NCBI RefSeq assembly: GCF_000019165.1
Contig: NC_010337.2
Location: forward strand, 1,727,001-1,791,000
Direction of reading: 5' to 3'
From: Heliomicrobium modesticaldum Ice1
Lineage (GTDB): Bacteria; Bacillota; Desulfitobacteriia; Heliobacteriales; Heliobacteriaceae
Length of the DNA stretch: 64,000 nt
Positions 49,146 to 57,689 of the stretch are shown here, in pieces. The notes under the pieces are model-generated. The model made no database searches. It saw nothing but the letters and a program-made list of their open reading frames with translations, and was not told where the DNA came from. Every line of letters begins with the position of its first letter. The stretch's first letter is position 1. Position numbers and translations under genes: made by a program.

Positions 49146-50582
49146 TTGCCGGTGGAACTATCTGTTGCCGAATTGGATAATATGCTGGCCACGTACCGGC
49201 AGATGGAGGTGGAGCTGCGTGTCAAGCTTGAATCGCTCCGGTCGCCCCTGGAAGCGAAATACGGCCGGCCCGTCATCCTCTTCATCGAGAGCCGTACGAA
49301 AAAAGCAAAAAGCCTGATTGAAAAAGCGCGCCGCTACGGTTGGCCCGTCAACGGGGAAATCAGCAAGCACATTAAGGACATCGCCGGCTTGCGGGTGATC
49401 GTGCAGCACCTTGACGACATCGCGCGGGTGGTGTCGATCCTCAAAAATCGCCGTGACCTGCGCCTGATCAATGAAAAGGACTTTGTCCGCTCTGCAAAGC
49501 CGAGCGGTTACCGCAGTCATCACTTGATCGTGGAGTACGATATGTACACGGCTGACGGCGCTGTCTCCCTCTTCGCCGAGATTCAGGTGCGGACAGTGGG
49601 CCAGCACTTCTGGGCTGTTTTGCAACACTCCATGATGTATAAATACGGCTTGGAGGTTCCCGATCACATCGCCGAAAACCTGCGGCTGATCGCCGAAGAG
49701 ACGAACAAGGCCGATGAGAAGATGATGGTCATGCGCCAGGCTGTTTCGAAGGATCTGGAGACAGACCAGATCCGTGCCTATGCGCGTCATTTGGCCGGTA
49801 TCCTGCGACGCCTGGAAGCCCCCATGGCCGCAAGCCCCGTCGTCGACCCGGGTCATCACTTTGAGACGATGACCATCCTCGAATTGAGTTTTCAGTTGGG
49901 GCGCCGCGGGATGCATCCCCAGAGCCTGCGCCCGCAGGAACTGTCCCGCTGTTCCTGTTGCAAGGCGCCCTTCCTGCTTCATGAAGAGGTGCGGGTCATC
50001 CTGCCCCGCATCGATCATGTCCAGTCGAGCTGCGATCCTGTCCGGTTATGCAACGTCTGCTACTCGCTGGTGCTGCCCGTCCTGCGCTGGGAGCTGGCGC
50101 CGGTGGCAGAGAACAGCCGCCAGCAGCGAGAACTAGAGGAGGCAGGCCATCTCAACCGGAAGTTTCAACAGTTTTACGGGGAAAAAATTCAGACGCCCCT
50201 GTTGACCAGGTTGCAGAAAGCGTCCGTTGCGATGGGTGAACACCTGACGGTCTGTCCGGCAAACCTGAATGTGGGCGCCGTCACCCTGCTGAAGGCTAAA
50301 CTGGGCGACGGGCTGAGCGTTCAGGTGGCTTCTGATTGGGACCCCCAAAAGGCGGAACTGGAAAACCTCTCTTTCTTCTTCAAGGTCAATTATCGGGTTG
50401 TGGGACGATTGGCCGTCACCTATCACTACCCGGAGATCGAGTGGGACGAATTCCACGAACCGGAACTGGTAGAACCGGAATCCTTTGGCTATGATGAGCT
50501 TGAATTGGAACGGATTTTCACACAGATCGACGGCGCGCTCCGTGAAATGCGCGGGGCGCTGCGGGCTAGCGCAGGCGGGTAA
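49146..50582 (+). CDS. RelA/SpoT-domain alarmone synthetase with Cys-rich C-terminal extension
   Basis: 478 aa from TTG 49146 (GAGAGG 7 bases upstream; GTG 49140 and GTG 49152 are alternatives). Residues about 1-220 are a small-alarmone-synthetase-like domain: RPVILFIESRTKKAKSLIEK, HIKDIAGLRVIV, KPSGYRSHHLIVEY, the Glu-Gln pair in FAEIQVRTVGQHFWAVLQHS. No HD hydrolase, TGS or ACT domain follows. Residues about 275-320 hold four to six Cys (CSCCKAPF..., CDPVRLCNVCY), a probable zinc site. The last 160 residues, rich in Glu and aromatic residues, match nothing I know. Stand-alone synthetases are normally 200-270 aa, so this extension is unusual. Confidence 0.75.
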   Translation: MPVELSVAELDNMLATYRQMEVELRVKLESLRSPLEAKYGRPVILFIESRTKKAKSLIEKARRYGWPVNGEISKHIKDIAGLRVIVQHLDDIARVVSILKNRRDLRLINEKDFVRSAKPSGYRSHHLIVEYDMYTADGAVSLFAEIQVRTVGQHFWAVLQHSMMYKYGLEVPDHIAENLRLIAEETNKADEKMMVMRQAVSKDLETDQIRAYARHLAGILRRLEAPMAASPVVDPGHHFETMTILELSFQLGRRGMHPQSLRPQELSRCSCCKAPFLLHEEVRVILPRIDHVQSSCDPVRLCNVCYSLVLPVLRWELAPVAENSRQQRELEEAGHLNRKFQQFYGEKIQTPLLTRLQKASVAMGEHLTVCPANLNVGAVTLLKAKLGDGLSVQVASDWDPQKAELENLSFFFKVNYRVVGRLAVTYHYPEIEWDEFHEPELVEPESFGYDELELERIFTQIDGALREMRGALRASAGG

Positions 50583-50640
50583 AGGCGTGTATGGATAGGG
50601 CGGCCCATCGCCTTAAACGGGCTGAACAGGTGACAGGCGG

Positions 50641-51120
50641 TCACTTCGAATAGCGATCAGCGACGCGAGTGGCGCCGACAGCAAAGGGTTTGGTTCGCAC
50701 GGTGTACTGATAGATCGGGGCGAGGCTCTCCGCCCAGCCGACTACACGAGGCAGGTGCAGGCGGCTGAGCCCGTTTTCGCCGCCATCGATATGTAGCTCC
50801 AGTTCCCAACAGAGCAGGTGGCTCTTGAGGGCTTGTCGCAGTTTCCCGATCACCTCGATGGACATGTGGGTTTCATAGTCCAGCTTCTCACCGAGGGGAA
50901 GACGGCGGTTGAGCACTTGTGCATATTGATAGGAGCGGGCGCCTTTGCGTTCTCGGTAGCCTGTGATCGACGTGACGACGCGGGTGGTGTTGCCGTGAGA
51001 CTGGCTGTCTGTGCCGATCCAGAGGAACATGCGCGCGTCCGGGTATTCTCCGGAGAAGTGGTGAAGAGCCTGTATCACCTGTTCGAGGGGAAGGAGCCCT
51101 TGTTGTCCACGAAACAACAT
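50641..51120 (-). CDS. YkuK-type RNase H-like protein
   Basis: 159 aa, ATG with AAAGGAGG upstream. The DUF458/YkuK signature is present: MFLWIGTDSQSHGNTTRVVTS with the acidic Asp of an RNase H fold, YQYAQVLNRRLPLGEKL, ELELHIDGG and LAPIYQYTVRTKPFAVGATR with a late Asp in ADRYSK. The family is conserved in spore formers; its function is unknown. Confidence 0.85.
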   Translation of the reverse strand: MLFRGQQGLLPLEQVIQALHHFSGEYPDARMFLWIGTDSQSHGNTTRVVTSITGYRERKGARSYQYAQVLNRRLPLGEKLDYETHMSIEVIGKLRQALKSHLLCWELELHIDGGENGLSRLHLPRVVGWAESLAPIYQYTVRTKPFAVGATRVADRYSK

Positions 51121-51219
51121 GCCAGGTATCCTCCTTTCCGGTTAAGCGTCACCGATAGGTGGACTTTGCGCTCAGGTTATGGTCCCAATGGTAGGGCGGT
51201 TGGTTTTTATGGATGCGAA

Positions 51220-51262
51220 GAAAGCGAAGATTTCCCTTTTTTTGACGGAAATCTTCGCTTTC
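51220..51262 (-). terminator. 16-bp perfect hairpin between gerD-like and ykuK genes
   Basis: GAAAGCGAAGATTTCC and its exact complement (51247-51262) with an 11-base T-rich loop. Probable bidirectional terminator for the germination gene. Confidence 0.65.
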
Positions 51263-51319
51263 TTTTCCCCTGAATCGAGGGGACTGCCCTTTTGCGCGGC
51301 GCGGCATCTTGTGACGGTG

Positions 51320-51805
51320 TTACTCTCCGCTGCTCCCGCCGCCGCCCTGGCCGGCCTCCTTGTCGCCGCCTTTGCTGCCCTCTTGGCTTTTGGCTGCTGC
51401 CTGGATCTTTTTCTTGATCTCCGGATCGTCCATGCTTTCTTTGACGGTTTCCTTGATGGACTTGCGGATCTCTTTTTCCTTCATGACCAGGGCCAGGTTC
51501 TCTTGAAACTTGGCGTCGCGGAGCATCTCCTGAAGCGTCTTCTGGAACTTCGGATCCTGGGAGAGCACCATGGCCTGAAATTCCGGGTCGCGGATCATAC
51601 GGGCCAGCCTTTGCTGGTATTCATCGGTCTTGATGATGTCGATCATCATCGTCTTCATATCCTGATAATCGGGCTTCTCCTTGCTTTGTTGCCCCTGCCC
51701 CTGCTGCGGCGACTGTGTTTCCGCCGGGCGGCGCTGGGGGGAACAAGAGGCGATCCCGGTGGTGAGCAAAAAGGCGATGATCAGTAACCAGAGTAATCGC
51801 TGCAT
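51320..51805 (-). CDS. gerD: GerD-like spore germination lipoprotein
   Basis: 161 aa from ATG 51805 (AAAGGGGCGAGG upstream). Lipoprotein signal MQRLLWLLIIAFLLTTGIAS then Cys, a Pro/Gln-rich spacer, and the GerD helical core with repeated units: DYQDMKTMMIDIIKTDEYQQ, RMIRDPEFQAMVLSQDPKFQ, LQEMLRDAKFQENLALVM. The C-terminus is Gly/Ser rich. GerD organises germinant receptors in the spore inner membrane. The assignment rests on the repeated xDPxFQ pattern and the lipobox. Confidence 0.85.
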   Translation of the reverse strand: MQRLLWLLIIAFLLTTGIASCSPQRRPAETQSPQQGQGQQSKEKPDYQDMKTMMIDIIKTDEYQQRLARMIRDPEFQAMVLSQDPKFQKTLQEMLRDAKFQENLALVMKEKEIRKSIKETVKESMDDPEIKKKIQAAAKSQEGSKGGDKEAGQGGGGSSGE

Positions 51806-51846
51806 GCCCTCGCCCCTTTCTGCGGTCACCACTAGATTCCCTCAAT

Positions 51847-51941
51847 GAAGGAAAGCTTATTCCCCGAAGGAAAGCTGATTCCTCGAAGGAAAGCTGATTC
51901 CTCGAAGGAAAGCTTATTCCCCGAAGGAAGGTTTATTCCCC
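51847..51941 (+). repeat. 19-bp tandem repeat, five exact-length copies
   Basis: Unit GAAGGAAAGCTKATTCCYC at 51847-51865, 51866-51884, 51885-51903, 51904-51922 and 51923-51941 (the last slightly diverged). It lies in the divergent gap between gerD and ytxC, directly upstream of the latter's promoter region (TATACT at 51957). Confidence 0.9.
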
Positions 51942-52007
51942 CGTTTTCACAAACTGTATACTCTGAAAATGCGGCACATATACTACAGCATGAAGGGGGT
52001 GTACTCC

Positions 52008-52934
52008 TTGTCAGCCATTTTATCCATCGGGGCGAGCCGCAACCTGGACGGCCTGAATCACCGATTCATGCAGGAGATTCGAGCGCTGGCGGGGGAAGGT
52101 TGGCGGCTCAGCATGCGGCAGGAACGGTCGAATGGGGTTCACCAACTGACCCTTTTTTTAGAGGATCACCCTGAAGGGGAATCGCTCGATGAGATGACCT
52201 TGATCCTGCGACAGTTCGGTGCTAGGGTGCTGATGGATTGGATCTTGGAGGTTTGGGAAGGGGAGCTGATTCAGAAACGACTGCGCGCCGAATACCCGCA
52301 TTTTCATGACCGGGAACGCAGGCAGATCGGTGACAAAGCCGCCCATATCCTGAAGCGCAAGGAAGAAGTATCGAAGGAATACATCATGTACCGCATCAGT
52401 CACGACCAGCGCATCCTGGAACGGCTGGTAGAGGTGCTGGTCGATTATGGTCGGATTCATGTGGACGGATTTCTTCGCTTTCGATTTCAGGACTATCTCC
52501 AGGCGGTCGATGATGCTGTCGACAGCGCCGTTGACGAATATACGATGGAGAAGGAATACAACGAGTTTATTCACCTGCTGCGCTATTTTTTGGATATCCA
52601 AGAGTCGCGCCTTGAAGTCGTCCATGTCTATCTCTGTCCCGGGGGGTTCCGACTGCTTGACGAAGGGGGAAATCCCGTCAACAACGAGGTGGTCGACGGA
52701 ATCAGCCGTGACTATCTGGAACATGATGAGATCAGCTTTGAGGACCTGTTGATCAGCGCGCTGGTGACAGTGGCGCCGGTGCAGGTGGTCCTGCATTCTC
52801 GGGAGGAAAAGCCAGTCAGCGAGACCTTGAACACCATCCGGGCTGTCTTCGGCGATCGGTTGCACCGCTGTCCCGGCTGTGAGCGATGCCAGCCGTACAC
52901 ATCGGTGATGGCGCCGAAGAAGATGCAACCATAA
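52008..52934 (+). CDS. ytxC: sporulation protein YtxC
   Basis: 308 aa from TTG 52008 with GAAGGGGGT 7 bases upstream; ATGs at 51969 and 51990 lie on or before that site. Family features: IQKRLRAEYPHFHDRERRQI, FLRFRFQDYLQAVDDAVDSA, the EYNEFIHLLRYFLDIQE helix, EVVHVYLCPGGFRLLDEGG, and a Cys pair near the end (CPGCERC). YtxC is known only as a sporulation-associated protein usually beside thrS, which follows here as well. Confidence 0.88.
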   Translation: MSAILSIGASRNLDGLNHRFMQEIRALAGEGWRLSMRQERSNGVHQLTLFLEDHPEGESLDEMTLILRQFGARVLMDWILEVWEGELIQKRLRAEYPHFHDRERRQIGDKAAHILKRKEEVSKEYIMYRISHDQRILERLVEVLVDYGRIHVDGFLRFRFQDYLQAVDDAVDSAVDEYTMEKEYNEFIHLLRYFLDIQESRLEVVHVYLCPGGFRLLDEGGNPVNNEVVDGISRDYLEHDEISFEDLLISALVTVAPVQVVLHSREEKPVSETLNTIRAVFGDRLHRCPGCERCQPYTSVMAPKKMQP

Positions 52935-52959
52935 GGAATGGGGCAGCAGGGCCCGAAAG

Positions 52960-52988
52960 TTGACAAGCCATTCTTCGACGATTAAACT
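52960..52988 (+). promoter_or_regulatory. thrS promoter
   Basis: Consensus TTGACA (52960-52965), 17 bases, TAAACT (52983-52988). Confidence 0.75.
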
Positions 52989-53010
52989 GAAGCCAAGAGA
53001 CGGACTCACC

Positions 53011-53039
53011 GCCTCTCGTCCCGAAATGGGGCGAGAGGC
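53011..53039 (+). other. leader hairpin of thrS
   Basis: GCCTCTCGTCCC/GGGGCGAGAGGC with a 5-base loop, ending 13 bases before the ribosome site. There is no T-run and no T-box; the leader is too short for one. It may simply stabilise the mRNA or bind a regulator. Confidence 0.5.
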
Positions 53040-53067
53040 TTCACTGTATTTAAGGAGGACGCACATC

Positions 53068-54993
53068 TTGAGCAATATCGTGAAGGTGACCCTGAAAGAC
53101 GGGGCTGTCCGGGAATTCCCTCAGGGAACGACCGTCGCTGCTGTCGCCGAGGCCTTAAGCCGCAAGCTGGCCCAGCATGCGGTGGCCGGCAAGCTCGACG
53201 GCAAGATGGTCGGCTTGACAACGCCCATTGAAAAGGATGCCGAACTGGAGATCCTCACTTTTGACGATCCCGAAGGCCGCGAGGTCTATCGTCATTCTTC
53301 CTCTCACCTGCTGGCCCAGGCGGTTCAGCGTCGCTTCCCCGGAACGAAGCTCGGCATCGGCCCGGCCATCGAAAACGGGTTTTATTATGACTTTGACGCT
53401 GAACACAAGTTTACGCCGGAAGACCTGGAGGCCATTGAGAAGGAGATGGCCCATATCGTCAAGGCCGATTATCCCATCACGCGGCAGGAAGTGAGTCGGG
53501 AAGAGGCCATCCGCTTCTTCGAGGAGCGGGGGGAAATGTATAAGGTGGAACTGGTCAAAGACCTGCCGGAAGATGCTGTCATCAGCATGTACAGCCAAGG
53601 TGACTTTGTCGACCTCTGCGCTGGCCCACACCTGCCTTCCACCGGCCAGATCAAGGCCTTCAAGTTGATGAACCTGGCCGGCGCCTATTGGCGGGGCAGC
53701 GAGAAGAATAAGATGCTCCAGCGCATCTACGGCACATCTTTCCCGAAAAAGGCCGAACTGGACGAGCACCTGCGCCGGATCGAAGAGGCGAAGCGGCGCG
53801 ATCACCGCCGGATCGGCCAGGAACTGGAACTGTATACGATCCTTGAAGAGGGACCCGGCTTTCCCTTCTTCTTTCCCAAAGGGATGATCATCCGCAACGA
53901 ACTGGAGAACTTCTGGCGGGAAGAACATGCGCGCGCCGGCTACCGCGAGGTGCGCACGCCCATCATCCTGAACCGGTCTCTCTGGGAGCGCTCGGGCCAC
54001 TGGGCCAACTACCGGGAAAACATGTACGTGACCCAGATCGACGAAGAGGATTACTGCGTCAAACCGATGAACTGCCCCGGCGGCATGCTCGTCTACAAGC
54101 AGGCCATCCACTCCTACCGCGACCTGCCCCTGCGCATGGGCGAACTGGGCCTGGTGCACCGCCACGAGATCTCCGGCGCTTTGCACGGGCTGATGCGGGT
54201 GCGTTGCTTCACCCAGGACGACGCCCACATCTTCATGACGCCCGGTCAGATCAAAGATGAGATCATCGGCGTCATCGAATTGATCGACCGAATGTACAAG
54301 ACCTTCGGCTTTGCCTATCATGTGGAACTGTCGACCAAACCTGAAAAGGCCATGGGCAGCGACGAGATCTGGGAACTGGCCACCAACTCCCTCGAAGAGG
54401 CCCTGAAAGCCAAGGGGATGGACTACAAGATCAACCCCGGCGATGGCGCTTTTTACGGACCGAAGATCGACTTCCATCTCAAAGACTGCATCGGCCGGAC
54501 TTGGCAGTGCGGCACCATTCAGCTTGATTTTCAGATGCCCGAGCGCTTCGATCTGACCTACGTCGGCGAGGATGGGCAGAAGCATCGGCCTGTCATGATC
54601 CACAGGGTTGTCTTCGGCTCTATCGAACGCTTTATCGGCATCCTTACGGAGCACTACGCCGGGGCCTTCCCGACCTGGTTGGCGCCGGTGCAGGCGCGGG
54701 TGCTTCCCATAACCGACCGCCATCACGAGTACGCCGCATCCGTGCGGTCAGCGCTGGCGAAGCAGGGCGTCCGTGTCGAGGTGGATGGCCGTAACGAGAA
54801 GATCGGCTACAAGATCCGTGAAGGCCAAGTGCAGAAGATCCCCTACCTGCTCGTCGTCGGCGACAAAGAGGCCGAAAATGGGGCCGTCGCCGTGCGCAAG
54901 CGCGGGGAAGGTGACAAGGGGGCCATGGCGCTCGACGCCTTTGCGGCAATGATCCTGGAGGAAATCGCGCAAAAGAGGAATCCGGAGCAATAG
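53068..54993 (+). CDS. thrS: threonyl-tRNA synthetase
   Basis: 641 aa from TTG 53068 with AAGGAGG 9 bases upstream. Domain order: TGS (VKVTLKDGAVREFPQGTT), editing/SAD domain (YRHSSSHLLAQAVQRRFP and DLCAGPHLPSTG), class II catalytic core (motif 2 LVHRHEISGALHGLMRVRCF, zinc ligands including the Cys in MNCPGGML) and the anticodon-binding domain (QARVLPITDRHHEYAASV). Full length and complete. Confidence 0.97.
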   Translation: MSNIVKVTLKDGAVREFPQGTTVAAVAEALSRKLAQHAVAGKLDGKMVGLTTPIEKDAELEILTFDDPEGREVYRHSSSHLLAQAVQRRFPGTKLGIGPAIENGFYYDFDAEHKFTPEDLEAIEKEMAHIVKADYPITRQEVSREEAIRFFEERGEMYKVELVKDLPEDAVISMYSQGDFVDLCAGPHLPSTGQIKAFKLMNLAGAYWRGSEKNKMLQRIYGTSFPKKAELDEHLRRIEEAKRRDHRRIGQELELYTILEEGPGFPFFFPKGMIIRNELENFWREEHARAGYREVRTPIILNRSLWERSGHWANYRENMYVTQIDEEDYCVKPMNCPGGMLVYKQAIHSYRDLPLRMGELGLVHRHEISGALHGLMRVRCFTQDDAHIFMTPGQIKDEIIGVIELIDRMYKTFGFAYHVELSTKPEKAMGSDEIWELATNSLEEALKAKGMDYKINPGDGAFYGPKIDFHLKDCIGRTWQCGTIQLDFQMPERFDLTYVGEDGQKHRPVMIHRVVFGSIERFIGILTEHYAGAFPTWLAPVQARVLPITDRHHEYAASVRSALAKQGVRVEVDGRNEKIGYKIREGQVQKIPYLLVVGDKEAENGAVAVRKRGEGDKGAMALDAFAAMILEEIAQKRNPEQ

Positions 54994-55024
54994 GGGAAGA
55001 GCAGTCAGGTATTACCAATAAAAA

Positions 55025-55053
55025 GAGGCGACCTTTGCGTCGCCTCTTTTTTT
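55025..55053 (+). terminator. terminator after thrS
   Basis: GAGGCGAC/GTCGCCTC with flanking A/T pairs and a 7-T tail; also usable from the other side. Confidence 0.95.
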
Positions 55054-55101
55054 GAAGAGCTACTGCGATGCAGCCATTGAGACCCGTAACTTCCCTAAAA
55101 A

Positions 55102-55545
55102 CTACTTGGTGACGCTGTGACCGCAGTTGGGGCAGGTCTTTTCTTTTTTCGGGATTTTGGAGAGGGCCTTCTGGACGGCTTCTACATGGTAGGTGGGCGT
55201 CGTCACGACAGGCGGCGGGGGGGCCGGCACCGGGGTAACCGTGACGGGAACAGGCGGAGCGGGCGTTTTGGTCACCGTAACCGGAGCTGCTGGTGTTCCC
55301 GGCTTGGTGACAGTGACTGGCGCAGCGGGAACCGCAGGGTGGGTCCTTCTTGCCGCCGCCGGGTCGGTCGGGAAGTTGATTTTCCCGATGATGTCAAAGG
55401 CCTTATCGGGGATTTTGATGCCCATGTTGACGATCATATCCCGGACGGCGTCGGCAACGATTTCTACCCTGTTTTCGGCATCTTTGGCTTTTGTCATTTT
55501 TTCCCTGATCTGCTTCATCGCTTCTTCCATTTTTTTGGGGTCCAC
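55102..55545 (-). CDS. small protein with Thr/Val/Pro repeats and a C-terminal CxxC
   Basis: 147 aa from GTG 55545, which has AAAGGAGA 7 bases upstream; ATG 55581 opens the frame but has no ribosome site. Helical N-terminal half (MEEAMKQIREKMTKAKDAEN, VADAVRDMIVNMGIKIPDKA, FDIIGKINFP), then a low-complexity segment with repeated PVTVTKPGTPAAPVTVTK units, then HVEAVQKALSKIPKKEK and CPNCGHS, half a zinc ribbon. Function unknown. It lies 111 bases downstream of the seven-gene operon on the same strand and may or may not belong to it. Confidence 0.6.
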   Translation of the reverse strand: MDPKKMEEAMKQIREKMTKAKDAENRVEIVADAVRDMIVNMGIKIPDKAFDIIGKINFPTDPAAARRTHPAVPAAPVTVTKPGTPAAPVTVTKTPAPPVPVTVTPVPAPPPPVVTTPTYHVEAVQKALSKIPKKEKTCPNCGHSVTK

Positions 55546-55656
55546 CGCAATCTCTCCTTTGAAGTTATTGGAGTTCATCAAGCCGGTTGTAAACGCTGAA
55601 GCACTCCATTATCAGGGTATTCTTCAAGGAAAATATTGCCACTCGTTGCACGCTGT

Positions 55657-56913
55657 TCATACCTTGCTTGAGCGAAGGTAAGTGCCCGCGCTCATCTCGT
55701 CGGACGAATAGATGTAACGAGGCTTGCCGACAATGCCGACGCGGAGCAGTTCCTGGCGGTCGTACAGTGTTCCTTTGGGTACGAGATCGACGGTCACGGG
55801 GAAAGGGTACTCCCGGGCCAGCGCATCGATGAGATGGGTCGGCAAACTGTCAACAGGCGGTTCGGTCTCAACGACGAAGCGCAAGCCCGGCGGTTCGACG
55901 CCGACGACCCAGAAACGGCGGCAGGGGAGGCGGTCGACCAGCCCGTCAAGATCCCATAGATCGAGGACCCTATCCCCGATGGTCACTGTATGGCCTTTGC
56001 GGCCCCGGACCTCGAGGGTGGCGTCATGGCCGCAAGGACAATGGGCCGGGATCAGGCGGACACGATCCTCGGTGACATAGCGGACGACCGGTGTGGCTTT
56101 GTCGGTGATGGTGGTGACGACGAGGATGCCTGTTTCGCCGGGCGGTGCCTCACGAGTGAGGTCCTCTTGCCAGACTTCAAATATGAAGTAATCCTCCAGG
56201 GGATGAAGCGTCCCGCAGCGACAAGCGGCGCCGGCGGTGCCGATCTCGGTCATCCCATAGAGCGTGAAGACAGGGACGCCCCAGATGTCCTCCAATAAGC
56301 GCCGCTTGCCGGGGGGGATGGGTTCCCCGCCAAGGAGCAGCGCCCGCAGGTGAGGAAAGTCTCGGTCAGGCCGGAATCCCAACAACTCCGCCGTCTCCGC
56401 CAACAGCAGCGCTTGCAACGGCAGACCAGCCAAAACGGTCACCTGCAGTTTGCCCATCAGTTCGATAACCCGGGGAAAGGGGCTGACGGCGGAACGGGAG
56501 CTGGCGGCGATCACGGCAGCCCCCCGCTCTTGGGCTGCTCGGTGGACGGCATGGGCGATCATGGAGATGGCGTAAGGAAAGCGAATGAGGACGGTGTCGT
56601 CCGGTCGAAAGCCGATACCGCAAGCGTTGACCTGGTCGGCGTTGTCTCGCAGGTCGCCCCGGTGAAACCAGGTGGAGGCCGGCGTTCCCGTCGTGCCGAA
56701 GGATTCATGGTATTGCAGGACCTCGGCTTGGGGCACGCAGAGCATGCCGAAGGGCGAATGGCGGATCAAATCCGCTTTGGTCATGAAGGGGATGCTCTTT
56801 AATTCCTCCAGTGAAGCAAGCGGTTTTTCCGGCAAACGGTCCTTGAAGAAAGGGGCCTGGCGGTAGCGGTTGAAGGCGGCGTTCAAGGCCTTCAGCCGTT
56901 CTTCCGAGGTCAT
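55657..56913 (-). CDS. PaaK-type adenylate-forming ligase, second copy
   Basis: 418 aa. Phenylacetate-CoA ligase-like: FMTKADLIRHSPFGMLCV, the phosphate-binding loop HESFGTTGTPAST, GIGFRPDDTVLIRFPYAIS, LLGGEPIPPGKRRLLEDIWG, the YGMTEIG motif and VVRYVTEDRVRLIPAHCPCG. Such enzymes activate aromatic acids as acyl-AMP and usually as CoA thioesters. It overlaps the amidohydrolase upstream by 4 bases and is the last gene of the compact operon. The partner PaaK-type gene in the operon is only a distant paralogue, so they may take different substrates. Confidence 0.85.
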   Translation of the reverse strand: MTSEERLKALNAAFNRYRQAPFFKDRLPEKPLASLEELKSIPFMTKADLIRHSPFGMLCVPQAEVLQYHESFGTTGTPASTWFHRGDLRDNADQVNACGIGFRPDDTVLIRFPYAISMIAHAVHRAAQERGAAVIAASSRSAVSPFPRVIELMGKLQVTVLAGLPLQALLLAETAELLGFRPDRDFPHLRALLLGGEPIPPGKRRLLEDIWGVPVFTLYGMTEIGTAGAACRCGTLHPLEDYFIFEVWQEDLTREAPPGETGILVVTTITDKATPVVRYVTEDRVRLIPAHCPCGHDATLEVRGRKGHTVTIGDRVLDLWDLDGLVDRLPCRRFWVVGVEPPGLRFVVETEPPVDSLPTHLIDALAREYPFPVTVDLVPKGTLYDRQELLRVGIVGKPRYIYSSDEMSAGTYLRSSKV

Positions 56914-57689
56914 GGGGCGTCGCCCCCGGTAAGCACCATGCCGGTGAGTTGGGCGATGTTTTTGCTGAGCACCCTGTCCAGGTCGCCGGCTTTCAATCCG
57001 AGGAGGAGGATTTTGGCCAGTTCTGCCTTCGGGTGAGAGAGGGGGAATTCAGAGCCGAAGATGACCTTGGAGGGGCCGGCCCGGCGGACTGACTCTTTGA
57101 TGTGCAGGAAGCTGCCTGTCGATGTTTCTAAGAAGAAGTTGTCGTATGTGACGGCAGCTTCCAAACCTTCCTGATCGGCTGGCCCGAATCCCATATGGCC
57201 GAGGATGAAGTTCACCTTGGGAAAGCGGCGAGAAAGGGAGACAAACTTAGCCGTCGATGCGCCGGGACTGAAGACCGTATGGGTGTAGACAGGGACGCCG
57301 AAGTCTCCGCAGATTTCTGTCAGTTCAGCGATGCCTTTGCTGGCGAAGGAGAACTGGTGGCTCATCGGCGACAGCTTCAACCCTCGGAAGCCGGCCTTCA
57401 GAAGGTTTTCTAACGTTTCAGGGCCCTTGGGGTCGTGGGGATCGATGCAGGCAAAGCCGGTCATCTTCCCGCTGGAAAGGGAGCAGGCGGTGGAAACATA
57501 GGTGTTGTCAGGGACAGGCTTTTCCGGCTTCGCCCGACCGGTGATGTAGTCGGTCATCCGGCGCACATCCATCATCCCGCCGGGCACCACGACGGCCCGT
57601 TCAATCCCAGCTTCCCGCAACTGTGCCTGATAGAGGTCGTTGTTGCCGTACTCGGTGTCAGACAGGTGGGCATGGGCGTCGATGATCAT
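56910..57689 (-). CDS. amidohydrolase-2 superfamily protein
   Basis: 259 aa TIM barrel. Metal site HxH at the start (MIIDAHAHLSD), then GFACIDPHDPKGPETLENLL, GFRGLKLSPMSHQFSF, VPVYTHTVFSPGAS, FILGHMGFG and a late FGSEFPLSHPKAEL where an Asp is more usual. It overlaps both neighbours by 4 bases. In known benzoxazole pathways an amidohydrolase-superfamily enzyme forms the ring from a CoA-activated aminophenol acid. The context here (two PaaK-type ligases, GriI/GriH-like pair) supports that role by analogy; plain decarboxylase or hydrolase activity is the alternative. Confidence 0.8.
   Translation of the reverse strand: MIIDAHAHLSDTEYGNNDLYQAQLREAGIERAVVVPGGMMDVRRMTDYITGRAKPEKPVPDNTYVSTACSLSSGKMTGFACIDPHDPKGPETLENLLKAGFRGLKLSPMSHQFSFASKGIAELTEICGDFGVPVYTHTVFSPGASTAKFVSLSRRFPKVNFILGHMGFGPADQEGLEAAVTYDNFFLETSTGSFLHIKESVRRAGPSKVIFGSEFPLSHPKAELAKILLLGLKAGDLDRVLSKNIAQLTGMVLTGGDAP

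Noticed and set aside
51847-51941. CRISPR array
   Set aside because: The 19-bp units are directly adjacent without unique spacers.
52935-53067. T-box riboswitch upstream of thrS
   Set aside because: The gap is only 133 bases, with no specifier loop or T-box sequence; only a simple hairpin is seen.
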